A stretch of 64,000 nucleotides of DNA from Hyaloperonospora brassicae (Eukaryota > Oomycota > Peronosporomycetes > Peronosporales > Peronosporaceae): positions 1 through 64,000 of the forward strand of contig CANTFL010001432.1 in NCBI GenBank assembly GCA_947650285.1, in the 5' to 3' direction. The notes under the pieces are model-generated. The model saw only the letters and a program-made list of their open reading frames with translations, searched no databases and was not told where the DNA came from. Made by a program: the position numbers and the translations under genes. Below, in pieces: positions 1-10,810 of this stretch; the stretch's first letter is position 1; every line of letters begins with the position of its first letter.

Positions 1-241
1 GAGAAGCAGATCAATCGACAAGTGCCCTGTTTTTACGATGTGTGCATAATTTGCGCAGTAGCCGGTGGGTTTTCGACGTCAATGTGTGATGACGATTTAT
101 CGGCCAGTGGCAAGATTTGGCCACATAGTGCTGCAGATTTAGAAACGAATTGCAAGAGTGAGAGCTCTTGGCGCGTCCTACCACTTGCGTTAAAGCTGCC
201 TTATAGCCTGAAAATTGTAAGGTCTGGGTGATCGCAAACGG
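1..241. other. Left flank, no recognisable feature
   Basis: This stretch precedes the first LTR. I see no convincing gene in it. The last five bases before the LTR (AACGG, 237-241) differ by one base from the five bases after the downstream LTR (AATGG, 7888-7892), which may be a decayed target-site duplication. Confidence 0.4.
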
Positions 242-719
242 TGTAACGGGGTTACACGTCGACTGGTAGTCGACAATAGGTGTGGTGCACACAAGGCATG
301 GGATCCCCTTTAAAGTGATATCAGAACACAGAATCAATTGTCGAAGACTGATGTCTATCAACTATTGATTGCGAGATCTTTTGAGAGGTTTATTTAGGAC
401 ATTAGCGAGTAGGTTAATTACGTTACTCTAAGGTGTTCTTTTAGGTTAAAAGAAGAAATAAAGTTCAGTTCCCATTTTGATCCGATTGACACGTGCCTAG
501 GCGTCCTGTGATCGTTGAGGAGATAGCAACGCCTTGTTGGGGCAGCTACTCCTTGTGCACTCTGTGCGTTGATTCTCTGAATCGTTTGGTCCCCCTGGAA
601 CAGGGACCGTAAGCTCTCTGAGCTTGTTGACTCTTTGAGTCGGGTTCTTTGAACCAAACCTTAGCTCTTTGAGCGTTAAAGTCTTCCTCTAACTTAAGGA
701 ACTGTGTAGCTCCGCTACA
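242..719 (+). repeat. E1 5' LTR
   Basis: The repeat begins TGTAAC and ends GCTACA and matches 7362-7887 almost base for base, except for a block of about 48 bp present only in the right copy. Both ends form small hairpins: TGTAAC/GTTACA with a 3-nt loop at 242-256, and TGTAGC/GCTACA with a 3-nt loop at 705-719. The 3' third contains a run of short hairpins with 3-nt loops (see findings). Confidence 0.93.
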
Positions 720-721
720 TT

Positions 722-730
722 TGGTAGCAC
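722..730 (+). other. E1 primer-binding site
   Basis: TGGTAGCAC begins two bases after the LTR end. It is complementary to a tRNA 3' end of the form ...GUGCUACCA. Initiator methionine tRNAs of many eukaryotes end in UGCUACCA or CGCUACCA, so this primer is plausible, but the tRNA identity is an inference. The same 9-mer stands at the same place in E2 and E3. Confidence 0.75.
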
Positions 731-886
731 TAGTAGTCAATCTACGCCTGAGTCGGTAACGACTGATTCTCTGTGAGGATGGAGCAATCCTCACCCCTCT
801 TTGAGGCACAAATGGTCGCGCTTGATAAGCTGACCGCGGCCGTAGGCCCAGCGTATGTGTAGTTTCAAGCTGCACAAGATCCCGAT

Positions 887-1720
887 GTGCTCAATGCAAG
901 AGTCGAGACCTTCATGCAGTATGAAACGGCCCTTTTAGGGCAGGTTCAAAACCAAGTAGCGTCGGCCATGCCAACATGCTACGTGGCGATGCCATTAGAA
1001 GAGGCTAAGCCTCGTCCCCTTAGGGTGGACGTCAAACATTACTTCGGGGAGGAGGGGGAAACATCGCCCTCTGGATCCGTGAGATTGAGATGGCCATGAG
1101 CTCTGGCCTTATCTCACTTGAGTACCAGCGGGTCTCGCTGGCTATCTCCAAGCTCGATGGAAGAGCTAGAGAGTGGGATCGGACGTGTGGCACGTCGGTC
1201 GGCTTGGCGTTTACCACATGGTATTCGCTCTAGTAAGACCTTTTGCGAGTTTTCTCGCCGCATCACCAGGCTTATCGCGTGCGCTCACGCTTCTTGTCTA
1301 CCCGTCAGGGTAAGAATGATCGAACGGACTGTGTCCAAGAGTTGAGAACTCTGATGGCTGCTATGAAGTCTGACCCTCTCCCTAAAATAGTCTGTTTGAC
1401 TGTCTTCATGGAAGTTATTCGCAATAGCGTTGCCATGACCGAGGTTTTTCAGTTCCATCCCCCCTCTTTTGAGGAAGCTCTTAGCATCGCTCAAAATGCT
1501 GAGCACAACTTCAAGTCGGCCAGACTTGGTTGGAATGGGTACAACCCAAGATTTGCGAGGGAAACCTCTACGAGCAACTCGGCTTACTGTAAGCCAGAAC
1601 CGATAGATCTCAGTCATGCTGAAGATGAAGCGGAGATTCATGTTGCAGAGCAACGATAGGAAATGAGATGCTGTTACATGTGCGGAAGCACTTAACTCTT
1701 GCGTACCACTTGTCCTTCGC
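887..1720 (+). pseudogene. gag: E1 gag, broken
   Basis: The capsid-type protein of the element is spread over several frames. The segment at 1243-1659 reads as the C-terminal half of a Ty3/gypsy gag: a helix-rich region with the motif FEEALSIAQNAEHNF, followed by PEPIDLSHAE. These match the E3 gag at LEEAISAAEQEYF and PEPMDLCYVE. A degenerate zinc-knuckle start (CYMCG) follows at about 1670. The N-terminal half around 887-1240 needs at least one frameshift. It would package element RNA in virus-like particles, but this copy cannot make an intact protein. Confidence 0.75.
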
Positions 1721-1959
1721 GTAAGCAACGACCGAATCTTATAGGTCGAAACCCCAACCTCAACCAGAAAATGGTATGGCACGGGGAAATTTCGACACCC
1801 AGTAGACGCGGAGCGCCCTGTTGGGGTAGAACTTGGTTCTGTAACTTCTCTACGAGGTAGAGTGAAACAGGGCTTGTCCCCACTGAGCTCTGTGCGCCAG
1901 CACAGAGCGTGGATACAAGCCTGGCTTGTTAGTCGCCAAGGCAAACGTCAAAGGCCATG

Positions 1960-2603
1960 AGAAGTTTTGGTCGATCCCAATCGACTCCTGAGCATTATGC
2001 AATTATGCTCGACGTCATTCCCTTGAGGGAAGTCAGCGATATGCTTAAGTGCTCAACGCACATGAAGGTGATCGATCACCGTTCGTTTAGCGACTGGTAG
2101 TTGCGTCAAGGTGCCTAAAGTTCCGTTGAGCTTTGGTGTGAAGGTTTATGGACTTTGACAACATTGAACGCTGCCTTGTCCTCGATTTGGATTCGAGATA
2201 TGATCTCGTCCTAGGTATGGATTGGCTTGAACGCCATGAACCATGGATTGATTGGAGGTCTAAGACCTTAGGCGCCGCGCGCAATGTTCCTAGCGAAACT
2301 TTGGAGACTCATGAACCCACCTCCACTAGGCAAGAAAAGCGCTATTGGCGCGAGCTATTGACGGAAGGTGTCAATGTGCTGGACATTGGTTTGTCAGAGT
2401 TAATAAACTCTAATGTCGATAACATTAATATTGAGCGGAGCTCTTTCACCGTATGTGAAACAGTTCATACTCCGTTGACTGATACTTGTTGTGATACTGG
2501 GTCACTGCATGCTACAGGCATGGTTGGCCTAGGGCCGAGACATCAAGAATGTAATTCCTCAATTGCTATTGGGGTAGTACGTGAGTATACACCGAGTGAG
2601 TGA
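1960..2603 (+). pseudogene. E1 protease, broken
   Basis: The clearest part is the C-terminal retropepsin motif DLVLGMDWLERHEPWIDW around 2198-2255, in a frame running 2148-2603. This corresponds to DVILGLPWLRKYEP in E3. The active-site region upstream (about 1960-2140) is interrupted and I could not read a clean D-[ST/C]-G-A. After the motif, the frame continues as an unstructured linker towards RT. It should have cleaved the Gag-Pol polyprotein. Confidence 0.7.
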
Positions 2604-2761
2604 GGACGAGATGGCACCTCACTGAATGTCGGTAATGTCATTCTTGGCGAGAAGCGAGATTGTTCAGGGCTAGGCCCGGATGCTGTACGTGAAGTGGTAC
2701 GTGCATATCAACTGGGTGAAGTGTTCGAGTTACGATTTCATCACCTTATGTCGATCAAGAC

Positions 2762-4104
2762 ATGAGCTCTCGTTTAGAGCGTGCTAAGGTAAAAAAACCA
2801 CGGGGCCCTAATGTCCTGGCCTCTAGGAGGCGTAAGGTTTCTTTGAGTAAACAATCCGAGCGTCGGGTGGCAACTGTTAAGCGCCCAACGTCTAAGAATT
2901 TACGAAGTGATAACAGTAATAATACACTATATACACTTGTCAATGGATTGACTGGTCATGTTGATGGCAATATTAGTCTTCAGACTCTTCCATCCTTGCA
3001 TAATTTCTTTGACCTAGACGAAATGTCTGACGGAAAATTTAGCCAAGCCTTACAGGCAGGAGACTTATCCGAGTTAGTGGTCATTCGGCCGGATATTGAG
3101 TTGAACTCATCCTCGTTATTAGACGACTCTGTCTTTGAGGACACAAAGGCGGCATTGGATGCCCGTAGTGGATCTTCGATTATTAAGGATCCTCTTGATC
3201 CGTTCTATCCCTTGGTAAAGAAGTTTCAGGACGTGGTGTGTCACAACCCACCGTCCGTCTACCTCCCGATAGAGGTCTACGTCATGAGATTGACTAAGTT
3301 CCTGGAACTAAATACTGCGGAACACGGCAGTGGCCTTTACCGAAAGAACGATGTGATGTCATTTCCGACTTCTTTCGTGCAAAGCACGCGGCAGGAATGG
3401 TACGTGAGAGCAAATCTCCTCATTCCACAACGACCTTCTGTGTCAAAAAGCCCAATGGGAAGTGTCGCATTGTTCATGCTTACCATAAGCTTAATGCGGA
3501 CACCATTCCGGCTCAGACACCAATTCCGAGGAAGGACGTTCTTCAGAACAATATGGTGGGATGCACAATGTACAGTAAGCTCTACTTAGTCTATGGTTAT
3601 TACCAGGTGCTCATGCGAGAGAGCGATGTTCCGCTGATAGCGGTCAGCACTCCAAGAAGTATGCTCTGGGAGTGGCTTGTTTTGCCGAAAGGTTTAACAT
3701 ATACCCCGGATACATTCTATCGTCTTGTGACACAATTGTTCAGACCTCACCGAGGTTATGCACAGACGTACTTTGATGACATCTTTGTCCATAGTCGTGC
3801 TATGAACGGTCGGTCGGATGTGGACAACCACATTGAACATTTACGAGCGGTTCTCGAGTGCATGCGCACGAATAAGTTGTATGCTAACACATCTAAGTGC
3901 ATCTTATGTGCAGAAGAAATTCTCTTCTTAAGGTGCTTTATTGATAAGCGAGGCCTTACAGCGGATCCCGCTAAGGTAAAAGCCATAGTCGATTGGCCGG
4001 TTCCTAGGAACCAAAAGGACCTACGTAAGTTGCTTGGACTTGCCAATTACTTACACAAGTACAGTGCGAATTACGCAGACATGGCTCGGCCATTATCTCC
4101 ATAA
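2762..4104 (+). pseudogene. pol: E1 reverse transcriptase, frameshifted
   Basis: An N-terminal linker frame (2762-3589) overlaps the RT frame (3397-4104) and the two must be joined by a frameshift. The RT part contains the palm-domain blocks in order: TFCVKKPNGKCRIVHAYHKL, then IPRKDV, then WEWLVLPKGL, and the catalytic box YFDDIFVHS, followed by the thumb and connection motif DWPVPRNQKDLRKLLGLANY. The first catalytic aspartate region, which reads SSMDLMDGF in E3, reads SKLYLVYGYYQ here, so that residue has been lost. The copy is therefore doubly dead. The frame ends at a stop directly after the connection. Confidence 0.85.
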
Positions 4105-4625
4105 ATGGATGTGCCGTGGTTCTGGGCTAGCACCGAGCATGATCCTTTTTAAGCAGTAAAGGAGAGCCTCCTTCATGCGCCAATCTTGGCTTTGCCCGAT
4201 CCTGATCGATCTTTCAGTGTCGTCTGTGACGCATCTGACTTTGCCATTGGCAGCGATCTGATACAGACATAATTGATGGAAGAAAGCACGTCATTGCGTT
4301 TGAGTCCCGACAGCTCAAAGCTGCTGAAAAGAAATATCCTGTTCATGACAAAGAGCTACTTGCAATGAAGTATGCTCTCTTCAAATTTAGAGTTTATCTG
4401 CTTGGCTCTAAGCCGCATGTGACCTATGCAGATCATGCGTCATTACGCACTGCAACCCAGTCGCATCACCTCTATCAGATAATGCCTAGTTGGATTTCCT
4501 TCTTTGCCGAGTACAACTTCGAGGTCAAGTATAAGCCGGGCAAGCAGAATGCTTTGGATGATGCGTTGTAACGCAGGCCGGACTATGAGCTTGCTCATGT
4601 TACGACTCTGTCGTCGTCGGTCACT
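4105..4625 (+). pseudogene. E1 RNase H, broken
   Basis: The region reads VCDASDFAIG near 4220, then KYPVHDKELLAMKYALFKFRVY and YADHASLRTATQSHH, ending with FFAEYNFEVKYKPGKQNALDDAL at a stop at about 4570. This is the usual Ty3/gypsy RNase H succession, with catalytic Asp, Glu and Asp blocks. Stops and at least one frameshift separate the first block from the rest. Its normal job is to degrade the RNA strand of the RNA-DNA hybrid during reverse transcription. Confidence 0.78.
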
Positions 4626-4789
4626 GACCTAATCCGTAAGGCATATGCCACGGATGAATATTGTGTAGCTCTGTTACGTGCTCTAGGGAGCGAGGAGCTT
4701 AAGGACTCAGACATAAAATTGTCGGCACGATTACGTGCGAGGCTACATCGATATTCCATCGATCAGGGCATGTTGTGCTATACAACGGA

Positions 4790-6050
4790 TGAGGAAGATA
4801 CCCCTCGCATCGTTTTCCCCCATGATGAGGGGTTGAAGTATCGGATCCTCTAAGAGGCACATGATACTGCGCTGAGTGGTCATCTCGGTCGTAAAAATAT
4901 CTGTGGCTCAGTCAGCCGATGTTATCGGTGGCCCAAACTCTATAAATGGGTCAGCACTTATGTGCGTATGTGTGAAACGTGTCAACGAGTGGAATTCTCA
5001 GCTCAATAGGCAGCGACTCTAGCTAGTTTGAATGTACTCAAGGGGCGTAGGGAGTCCATAAGAATGGATTTCCTGTTCGGTTTACCGAAGGATTCGTATG
5101 GAAATACGGGTATTGTGGTTTTTGTTGACCGTTTGAGCAAGATGGCTCATTTAGCGTCGGTGCCGGATACCATTGATATTGAGGGTACAGATACGCTGTT
5201 TATTGATCGATTGTATCGACAACACGGTTTGCCGTTGGAAATTGTCTCTGGTAGAGGTCCTCTCTTCACTGTTTGGTTTTGAAAATCCATATACAAGGTG
5301 CTTGGCACACGATTAGACATGTCCACAGCGGATCATCCGCAGACTGATGGTCAAACCGAGCGAGTGAGTAGTATCATAGGTTATATCTTGCGCAGTGTTT
5401 GCGCTGAAACGCCTAAGAGTATGAGTTCGATGCTCCCTGTCGTTGAATTTGCGTTGAAAAACGCTGTATGTGCCTCCATCGGCTACACAACGTTATATTT
5501 GAATCGTCTCACACACCCTCGCGTTCCGTTAGTGCTACCACTACGTGGATCAGGGCTTGGTGGGGAGGCGTTGCCGATCGGCTTGCTGATATCAGCCCTG
5601 CTACTGTTAACATAAAGGTAAGCGAGTTTCTCGCAACGCGATTGAATGTCTTACGACATGTGCGTGACGCACTGGATGATAGCCAAGACACGCAGAAGAA
5701 ACAAGCTGATGCTAAAGGCAGAGGTTGTATTGAACGTTATAAGGTTGGAGACCAAACTTTACTTAATGCTAAAAACCTACATACAAATGTAGTGTCCGCC
5801 GTATTCAAAACAAAAATTCGTCCGCGCTTCATTAAACCATTCACGGTCATCGCCAAGAAGGGACTTGCGTATACGCTAAATCTTCCGCGCAAGTTGCGCA
5901 CACACCCTGTGTTCTACGTGGGCTTGCGTAAGCCGTATCAAGATCCGTCCCACGTGAAATTGTCGGTGCTTGCGTCACATAGGTTGACCTTGCCATCGGC
6001 TTCTGAATCCGAATCCGGAAGTCAAGATGAGCCATCATCCAGGCTTAAAT
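4790..6050 (+). pseudogene. E1 integrase, catalytically dead
   Basis: The HHCC zinc-binding region lies at about 4818-4990 (ending CETCQRVE). The catalytic core starts at about 5060 with MDFLFGLPKDSYGNTGIVVF. The second acidic block, normally VSDRDPRFT as in E3, reads VSGRGPLFT, so the aspartates are glycines. The third block, normally around RVLEE, reads SSIIGYIL, so the glutamate is probably gone too. A stop interrupts the core at 5280. The C-terminal part (5468-6050) has the conserved RHVRDAL, KPFTVIAKKGLAYTLNLP and HPVFYVGLRKPY blocks in a shifted frame. Confidence 0.85.
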
Positions 6051-6253
6051 TAGCTCCAATGCCTGGACACGGGCTTGGCCCGACTCCAATACCTCAACAC
6101 GGGCTCGCATCGCGTCAAACGCACTCTGGGTCTTACCCAATGTCTCACGGAGACCACTCTGCTCGAGCAGCACCTTCTCGTGCTCCTCCTTCGGTATACC
6201 GACAACCTCCGACGCTACTCAATGAGCAAGGTAACCAGTAGCTCCATGTGGAG

Positions 6254-6436
6254 TGACTTCTGAAACGACGTCGTCGTCAGGGTCAATACCAGTATCTGGT
6301 GAAGTGGCGAGGGTACCCGGAGTCGGAGAACTCATGGGAGTTTAAGGCAACCCTTCGGCAGGTATGCCCATACGCCTTAGATGTTTTTAAACATCGCGGA
6401 AAGGGTCCTCCTGTTACCAAAGACGCTGATCACTAA
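6254..6436 (+). pseudogene. E1 chromodomain at the end of pol
   Basis: A short frame reads QYQYLVKWRGYPESENSWEF and ends at TAA 6434-6436. This is a typical chromodomain core (YLVKW-GY---NSWE). In chromoviruses this domain sits at the integrase C-terminus and steers insertion towards marked chromatin. The linker from the integrase is out of frame. Confidence 0.8.
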
Positions 6437-7349
6437 TAGTGGTGGAAGCAGGTGGGTAGTTAGGCACCGCTGGACAAACACCCACATCAATCGACACAGC
6501 CGGACCATAGCGTGTGCGAGTTCGCAACTGGCCTTAAACTTGGCGTAATCATACCGAAGCTTTCGTTCTAGACGGACATCTGTCACATCGGCACTTGCTC
6601 TGAGAGCTAACATGCTGCTGAGGTGTCGTTTCCGATGCACCCAGCGAACAAAAGCGTTGTCTTCTTCATCCTGAGATTTGCCTGCAAATATGAGGATGTG
6701 TACACCCTTCATCGGTGGAACCGGAGAACCCCGTCCTTGCGTGGCAAGTCACAACTTACATTGAATATGAGTCGTCAAGTAAGGTTGCAGGTACATCTCA
6801 CGAAGTACCGGTCGACCCGCCACCTCATCAGGAGATGTAGGCTTAGCGTCAATGGACCACATTGCCGAAAAATGACCTGTCGTTTGGCGTATGCGTTCGT
6901 TCACACCGAGTGGAGTACAAAGATATCCACGACGACTCTCAAGATTTGGAGCAAGCTACATACGGCGCTGAGCGCTCTCCTCTCTTTGGATAGCCAACTG
7001 TTGTTGCTCATCGAGTGGATTAGTGATGATGTCATCGCCCACGATAAGTGTTTGATGCGGCGCCGATGGCGCGTTGGCTTCACCACACTCGGCAAATGGG
7101 TTTGCTGAAGTATGAGGCGATGCCTCTTGCACTGGTGTGTCGGACATTGTTCTATCGTCACCATGGATATCGGTATCGCTACCATAATCCACATCCAGAT
7201 CAATGCCGAGGCAGTAGGAGATAGTCGAGGACTCATGGGGTGGCGATGCCATAATGTTTTGTGTTTTGCCAACCGTGAAGGTTGAAGCGCACACACACCG
7301 TCCTCTTTAAGGAAAAAATTTGATTGACGTTTCGTGGTAACGTTAGTCT
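6437..7349 (-). other. E1 region between chromodomain and 3' LTR with antisense open frames
   Basis: No plus-strand domain is recognisable here. On the minus strand a frame at 6956-7294 encodes an acidic, Ser/Thr-rich stretch (for example SDTDIHGDD), and another at 6377-6712 encodes a basic, helix-like stretch. The position and the acidic-then-basic order resemble the antisense frames of E2 and E3. I could see only weak residue-level similarity, so homology is an inference. Confidence 0.4.
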
Positions 7350-7361
7350 GAAGGGAGAAGG
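7350..7361 (+). other. E1 polypurine tract
   Basis: GAAGGGAGAAGG ends directly before the TGTAAC start of the 3' LTR. This is the expected place and composition for the plus-strand primer of reverse transcription. Confidence 0.75.
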
Positions 7362-7887
7362 TGTAACGGGGTTACACGTCGACTGGTAGTCGACAATAGG
7401 TGTGGTGCACACAAGGCATGGGATCTCCTTTAAAGTGATATCAGAACACAGAATCAATTGTCGAAGACTGATGTCTATCAACTATTGATTGCGAGATCTT
7501 TTGAGAGGTTTATTTAGGACATTAGCGAGTAGGTTAATTACGTTACTCTAAGGTGTTCTTTTAGGTTAAAAGAAGAAATAAAGTTCAGTTCCCATTTTGA
7601 TCCGATTGACACGTGCCTAGGCGTCCTGTGATCGTTGAGGAGATAGCAACGCCTTGTTGGGGCAGCTACTCCTTGTGCACTCTGTGCGTTGATTCTCTGA
7701 ATCGTTTGGTCTCCCTGGAACAGGGACCGTAAGCTCTCTGAGCTTGTTGACTCTTTAGGTCGGGTTCTTTGAACCAAACCTTAGCTCTTTGAGCTGTTGA
7801 CTCTTTGAGTCGGGTTCGTAGAGCCAAAGGTGCTCGTTGAGCGTTAAAGTCTTCCTCTAACTTAAGGAGCTGTGTAGCTCCGCTACA
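7362..7887 (+). repeat. E1 3' LTR
   Basis: This copy matches 242-719 with few substitutions and ends with the same TGTAGC/GCTACA hairpin. It is about 48 bp longer: the array of short GACTC/GAGTC-type hairpins near the end has an extra unit (about 7790-7845). Confidence 0.93.
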
Positions 7888-8519
7888 AATGGCTTTGAAC
7901 ATTACAAAGCGTAACAGATTATTCTCACAAATTTAGTCCTCATAGCGGCTATACCTCTTATAAGAAGTGCAGCCGTCATAGCGTACGTCAAGCCAGTGAA
8001 AATAAGGCATATCAATGTTATGACCGAGGCTGAGAGCTTTACCATCAAGCACGGTAAAACCTATATACGTTTGGAGAAGCTTAAACCGAAGTCGCCCCGA
8101 CACACCATTACAGTGGCCTTCAGCACAAGCAGCGGAGCGCTAGTCTTTAAAGCCCCGTATTTGAATTCAATCACATATCGGGTAGAGATGATGACCCCGA
8201 TTTAATAATGTGCACCGCTGATTACCTTTTGGATGGGCTCGAATATCATTTATTTATTGTAAGTACTTTAATTAATTCTATACATGGAATATGATAGTGG
8301 CATCTACAGCGGCGTGTTACTGGTGAAAGCATCGGTGCAAATGTATTTACTTTGTCGTGGGTTAGGTTCACTGAATGTGTGTTTGCATTGTCAAATGTTG
8401 GGGACCTCTATGATTTGTAACCAATTTAGACGAAATATCAATGTAAGGTTCAGGATATCACTATCTGGTGACGTAATGAGATAAGATTGCTACTATTCGC
8501 ACGAAGGATCACACATCCT
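7888..8519. other. Intergenic, no supported gene
   Basis: A 69-codon plus frame at 7996-8205 has no recognisable family motif and no neighbours to support it. Otherwise I see nothing here. Confidence 0.4.
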
Positions 8520-9180
8520 ACGTTACAACGTGTTAACCATAAAGATATGGAACGGAGTTGTACGTCGTTTTTTTACCAATTAGGCTGTATAGGACACACT
8601 ACGGAGAAAACATCCTCTCGATACTAATACCGATTAGACATTATCCGTTTATGGGGGATGCTACGTGTCATTCACCGCATTTAAATTCGTATAATATATC
8701 TAATATAGGACATTAAGCTCTCGACTAGGGAGATTTTAGATAGCGTGTTATTTTTGGTTTAAAAAGAAATATAGTTCTGTTACCTGTTGATCTTCCAGTG
8801 CTATCGGACTTTATGTGGTTGGCGCTATGATCGCTAAAACAAGAGGTCTAGAAAAGGCATGTATTCTTAGGCACTAGGTGCCGCATGAAATATCTGAATC
8901 AATTGTCTCTTGAAGAAGGAATCAAAATATCTGCCAACTTTTGTGACTCTAAGTCAAAACTTACAATGTTCCTTAGAACTAAGTAGACGTAAAGTCGATA
9001 ACTTGATTGATAATAGCTAAACTGATTTTTGGTTCTTCATGTCTTTATGTAATTAAGAAGTTAAGGTAGCTATGCTACACTTGTTAGCACTCATAAACAA
9101 TTATGATTGAGTCTATATAGCTTACCTTCTGTGAAAACGGTATCGCTCCCAGGTCTCTCCAAGGTGCAACATCTATCGTT
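8520..9180 (+). repeat. Relic LTR and leader of an E1-family element
   Basis: The sequence from about 8700 follows the E1 LTR in order with many changes: TAGGACATTA, a GGTTTAAAA..AGAAATA block, GTTACCTGTTGATC, and the terminal GTAGCTATGCTACA block near 9068-9082. It is followed by TTGTTAGCACT, a decayed version of the E1 primer-binding site TTGGTAGCACT, and then by about 90 bp resembling the E1 leader. The rest of the element is missing. The left boundary is uncertain. Confidence 0.6.
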
Positions 9181-9239
9181 TGAGAACCTTTTGCTTTTGT
9201 AAGGGACAATATAAATGGATAATACTTTCTCAGGACCCA

Positions 9240-9650
9240 ATTAGTTTCGGACACGCGCACCATCGTGGAGGAGTGGCGACCACAATATTCCTTTGATCAC
9301 GCTCTCCACTGAAGCCCAGACGAATGACGGTCGGACTTGATACTTCGTTTGTGTGTTTGTTCTTTTCTCACCGTGTGTACCCTTCGATAGAATGGGATGC
9401 ACTCTTCCAGGTGGACCCGTGTAGATGGAAAACATGACCGTGTTTGATATGGTCTGGTGATCGTATGGAAATGCTCACACAATTACAGGTGTACTTATAT
9501 GGTGCTCAATATGAGTCACTTAGAATAGATCGCCTTGTACAAAATAGATGCTTGGTTTGCGAGCTTTCTGATCACTTAAGCCGTCTTGCGGTATTAAACC
9601 TTGTCCTTTACATTGTTGGTGCATCCGATCGCAGTTGTGGAGGTTTCTTG
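9240..9650. repeat. Dispersed repeat, copy A
   Basis: This copy shares ordered blocks with copies B (about 15300-15830) and C (about 23105-23520): a GTGGAG..GATCACAA block, CTTGATACTTCGTTTGTGTG, TTGACCGTGTTTGAT-like and GACCACTTGAG-CGTC-like blocks. Copies B and C bracket minus-strand element E4, so the family is probably the E4 LTR, and copy A a solo or partial LTR. Confidence 0.55.
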
Positions 9651-10379
9651 ATATTACTTGATTTCGGGTCAAATAAACGAATTGATGTGGTATGTGACTT
9701 TCCTGACGCCGAGTGACGAGTAATTCAACCCATAAGAGAAGCCGACACGTGTATGTGGTGGAGTGGTTTCTTAAACCGTGTGATGATACTCCGAACCACT
9801 CAATGTGCAGGACTGCCGACTTACGGAGGGGATACTCCGGCGCTGCTTATGAACGTTGACTCACCTTGTGTACCCGTTGGCATGCGGGTGCACTCTTAGG
9901 TGGACATAGTTAGGATGTATAGCTTGGTCTTGATAGAGCCATACCTGATGATCTCGACCGGATATGCTTCACTCGGTGGGACATTAGGTGGCCACTCGAT
10001 CGAGTCGGTCGGTAGTGGACTTATAGTCAAATTATTCATGTAGATTGCCGGTCCTGTCCTTATACTTGCTGTTCCAGGGAAGTCAACCACCTTGCCTTTT
10101 CTAGTCTCATTGACGACGAGTTCGGGAGGATGCTTCGAATAGCGGGTCTTTAAATGGGGCCGCTACTCGACGAAATCACGACCAAATCCTTCCTGAGGTT
10201 CTACTTGCACATGGTCTGACCGCGTAACTCGTTTAAACGGGAGGGGGAAAGTATATTCCTTCCCCTGAACAGGCGGATAGACTTACCAAGTTTCTTAAGC
10301 ACAACGGAGTCTCTGCAAGAAGATCGCAAATTGAGTAGTATATAATATTGTTCTATCCTTACCTCGTGTCATGATTCCT
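9651..10379. other. Decayed sequence, no identified gene
   Basis: A minus frame at 9896-10090 (64 codons) is Pro-rich and unrecognised. At about 9863-9905 a short block (TGTACCCGTTGGCATGCGGG) echoes part of the neighbouring dispersed repeat. Nothing else is clear. Confidence 0.35.
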
Positions 10380-10600
10380 GATTTGTTTGGCCAGGAGTAT
10401 CTTGACCTTGAGGAACCCGATTTCCACCTTAAGTGACTCGAGATTCACCATGAAGTACCCGATGTCCACCTTGAGACGCCGGGTCCACATCGATGACCCC
10501 GAGTCCACCTAGAGGGACCGAGGTCCACCTTGAGGGACCCGAGGTCCACCTTGAGGGACCCGAGGTCCACCTGGATGGACCGGGGTCCACCATGAAGGGC
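10380..10600. repeat. Minisatellite, unit about 21-23 bp
   Basis: Imperfect tandem copies of a unit like GAGGTCCACCTTGAGGGACC run across this stretch. The best three copies lie at about 10510-10575, and outer copies are more diverged. The unit is itself partly palindromic (GGTCC...GGACC). Confidence 0.8.
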
Positions 10601-10810
10601 CTTGGTCCATTCCTCCCAGTACCGTGTAACCGATAACGTTGAAACATTTCTACTTTTAATTGATCCTGTTGGTTATTCTCCTCCACCGGCTCGTTCGACT
10701 ATAAAAACTCCTCTCTCTCCGGTTTCTCTCCCTGGCGTGAGGTTTCTTATCTCTTATCTCGTCGTCCTTCAAGTCCACCATTTTCAAATTGGCGCTTCAC
10801 TGCATGTACT
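10600..10810 (+). promoter_or_regulatory. Possible LTR-type promoter and primer-binding site
   Basis: A TATAAAA box at about 10700 is followed by a CT-rich stretch (CTCCTCTCTCTCC), a common start-site context in oomycetes. Downstream, CATTTTCAAATTGGCGC at about 10778-10795 resembles an LTR end followed by a TGGCGC-type primer-binding site. I infer the 3' part of an LTR of another, decayed plus-strand element; no matching second LTR was found. Confidence 0.35.

Larger units (their letters stand above)
242..7887 (+). mobile_element. E1: Ty3/gypsy chromodomain LTR retrotransposon, decayed
   Basis: This is a full-length but inactive element. Near-identical LTRs lie at both ends, a primer-binding site follows the left one, and a purine-rich tract precedes the right one. 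Between them, in order, are gag, protease, reverse transcriptase, RNase H, integrase and a chromodomain, all on the plus strand, which is the Ty3/gypsy order. Frameshifts and stops interrupt every domain, and the integrase has lost catalytic residues. About 0.9 kb between the chromodomain and the right LTR has minus-strand open frames. The element is clearly more diverged than E2 and E3, and I treat it as an older subfamily of the same group. Confidence 0.9.

Noticed and set aside
11..361. Minus-strand frame of 116 codons at the left end
   Set aside because: Most of it lies in the E1 LTR and recurs in the right LTR; no protein motif.
418..875. Minus-strand frames over the LTR end
   Set aside because: They arise from the hairpin-rich LTR 3' end and leader; repeated in the other LTR.
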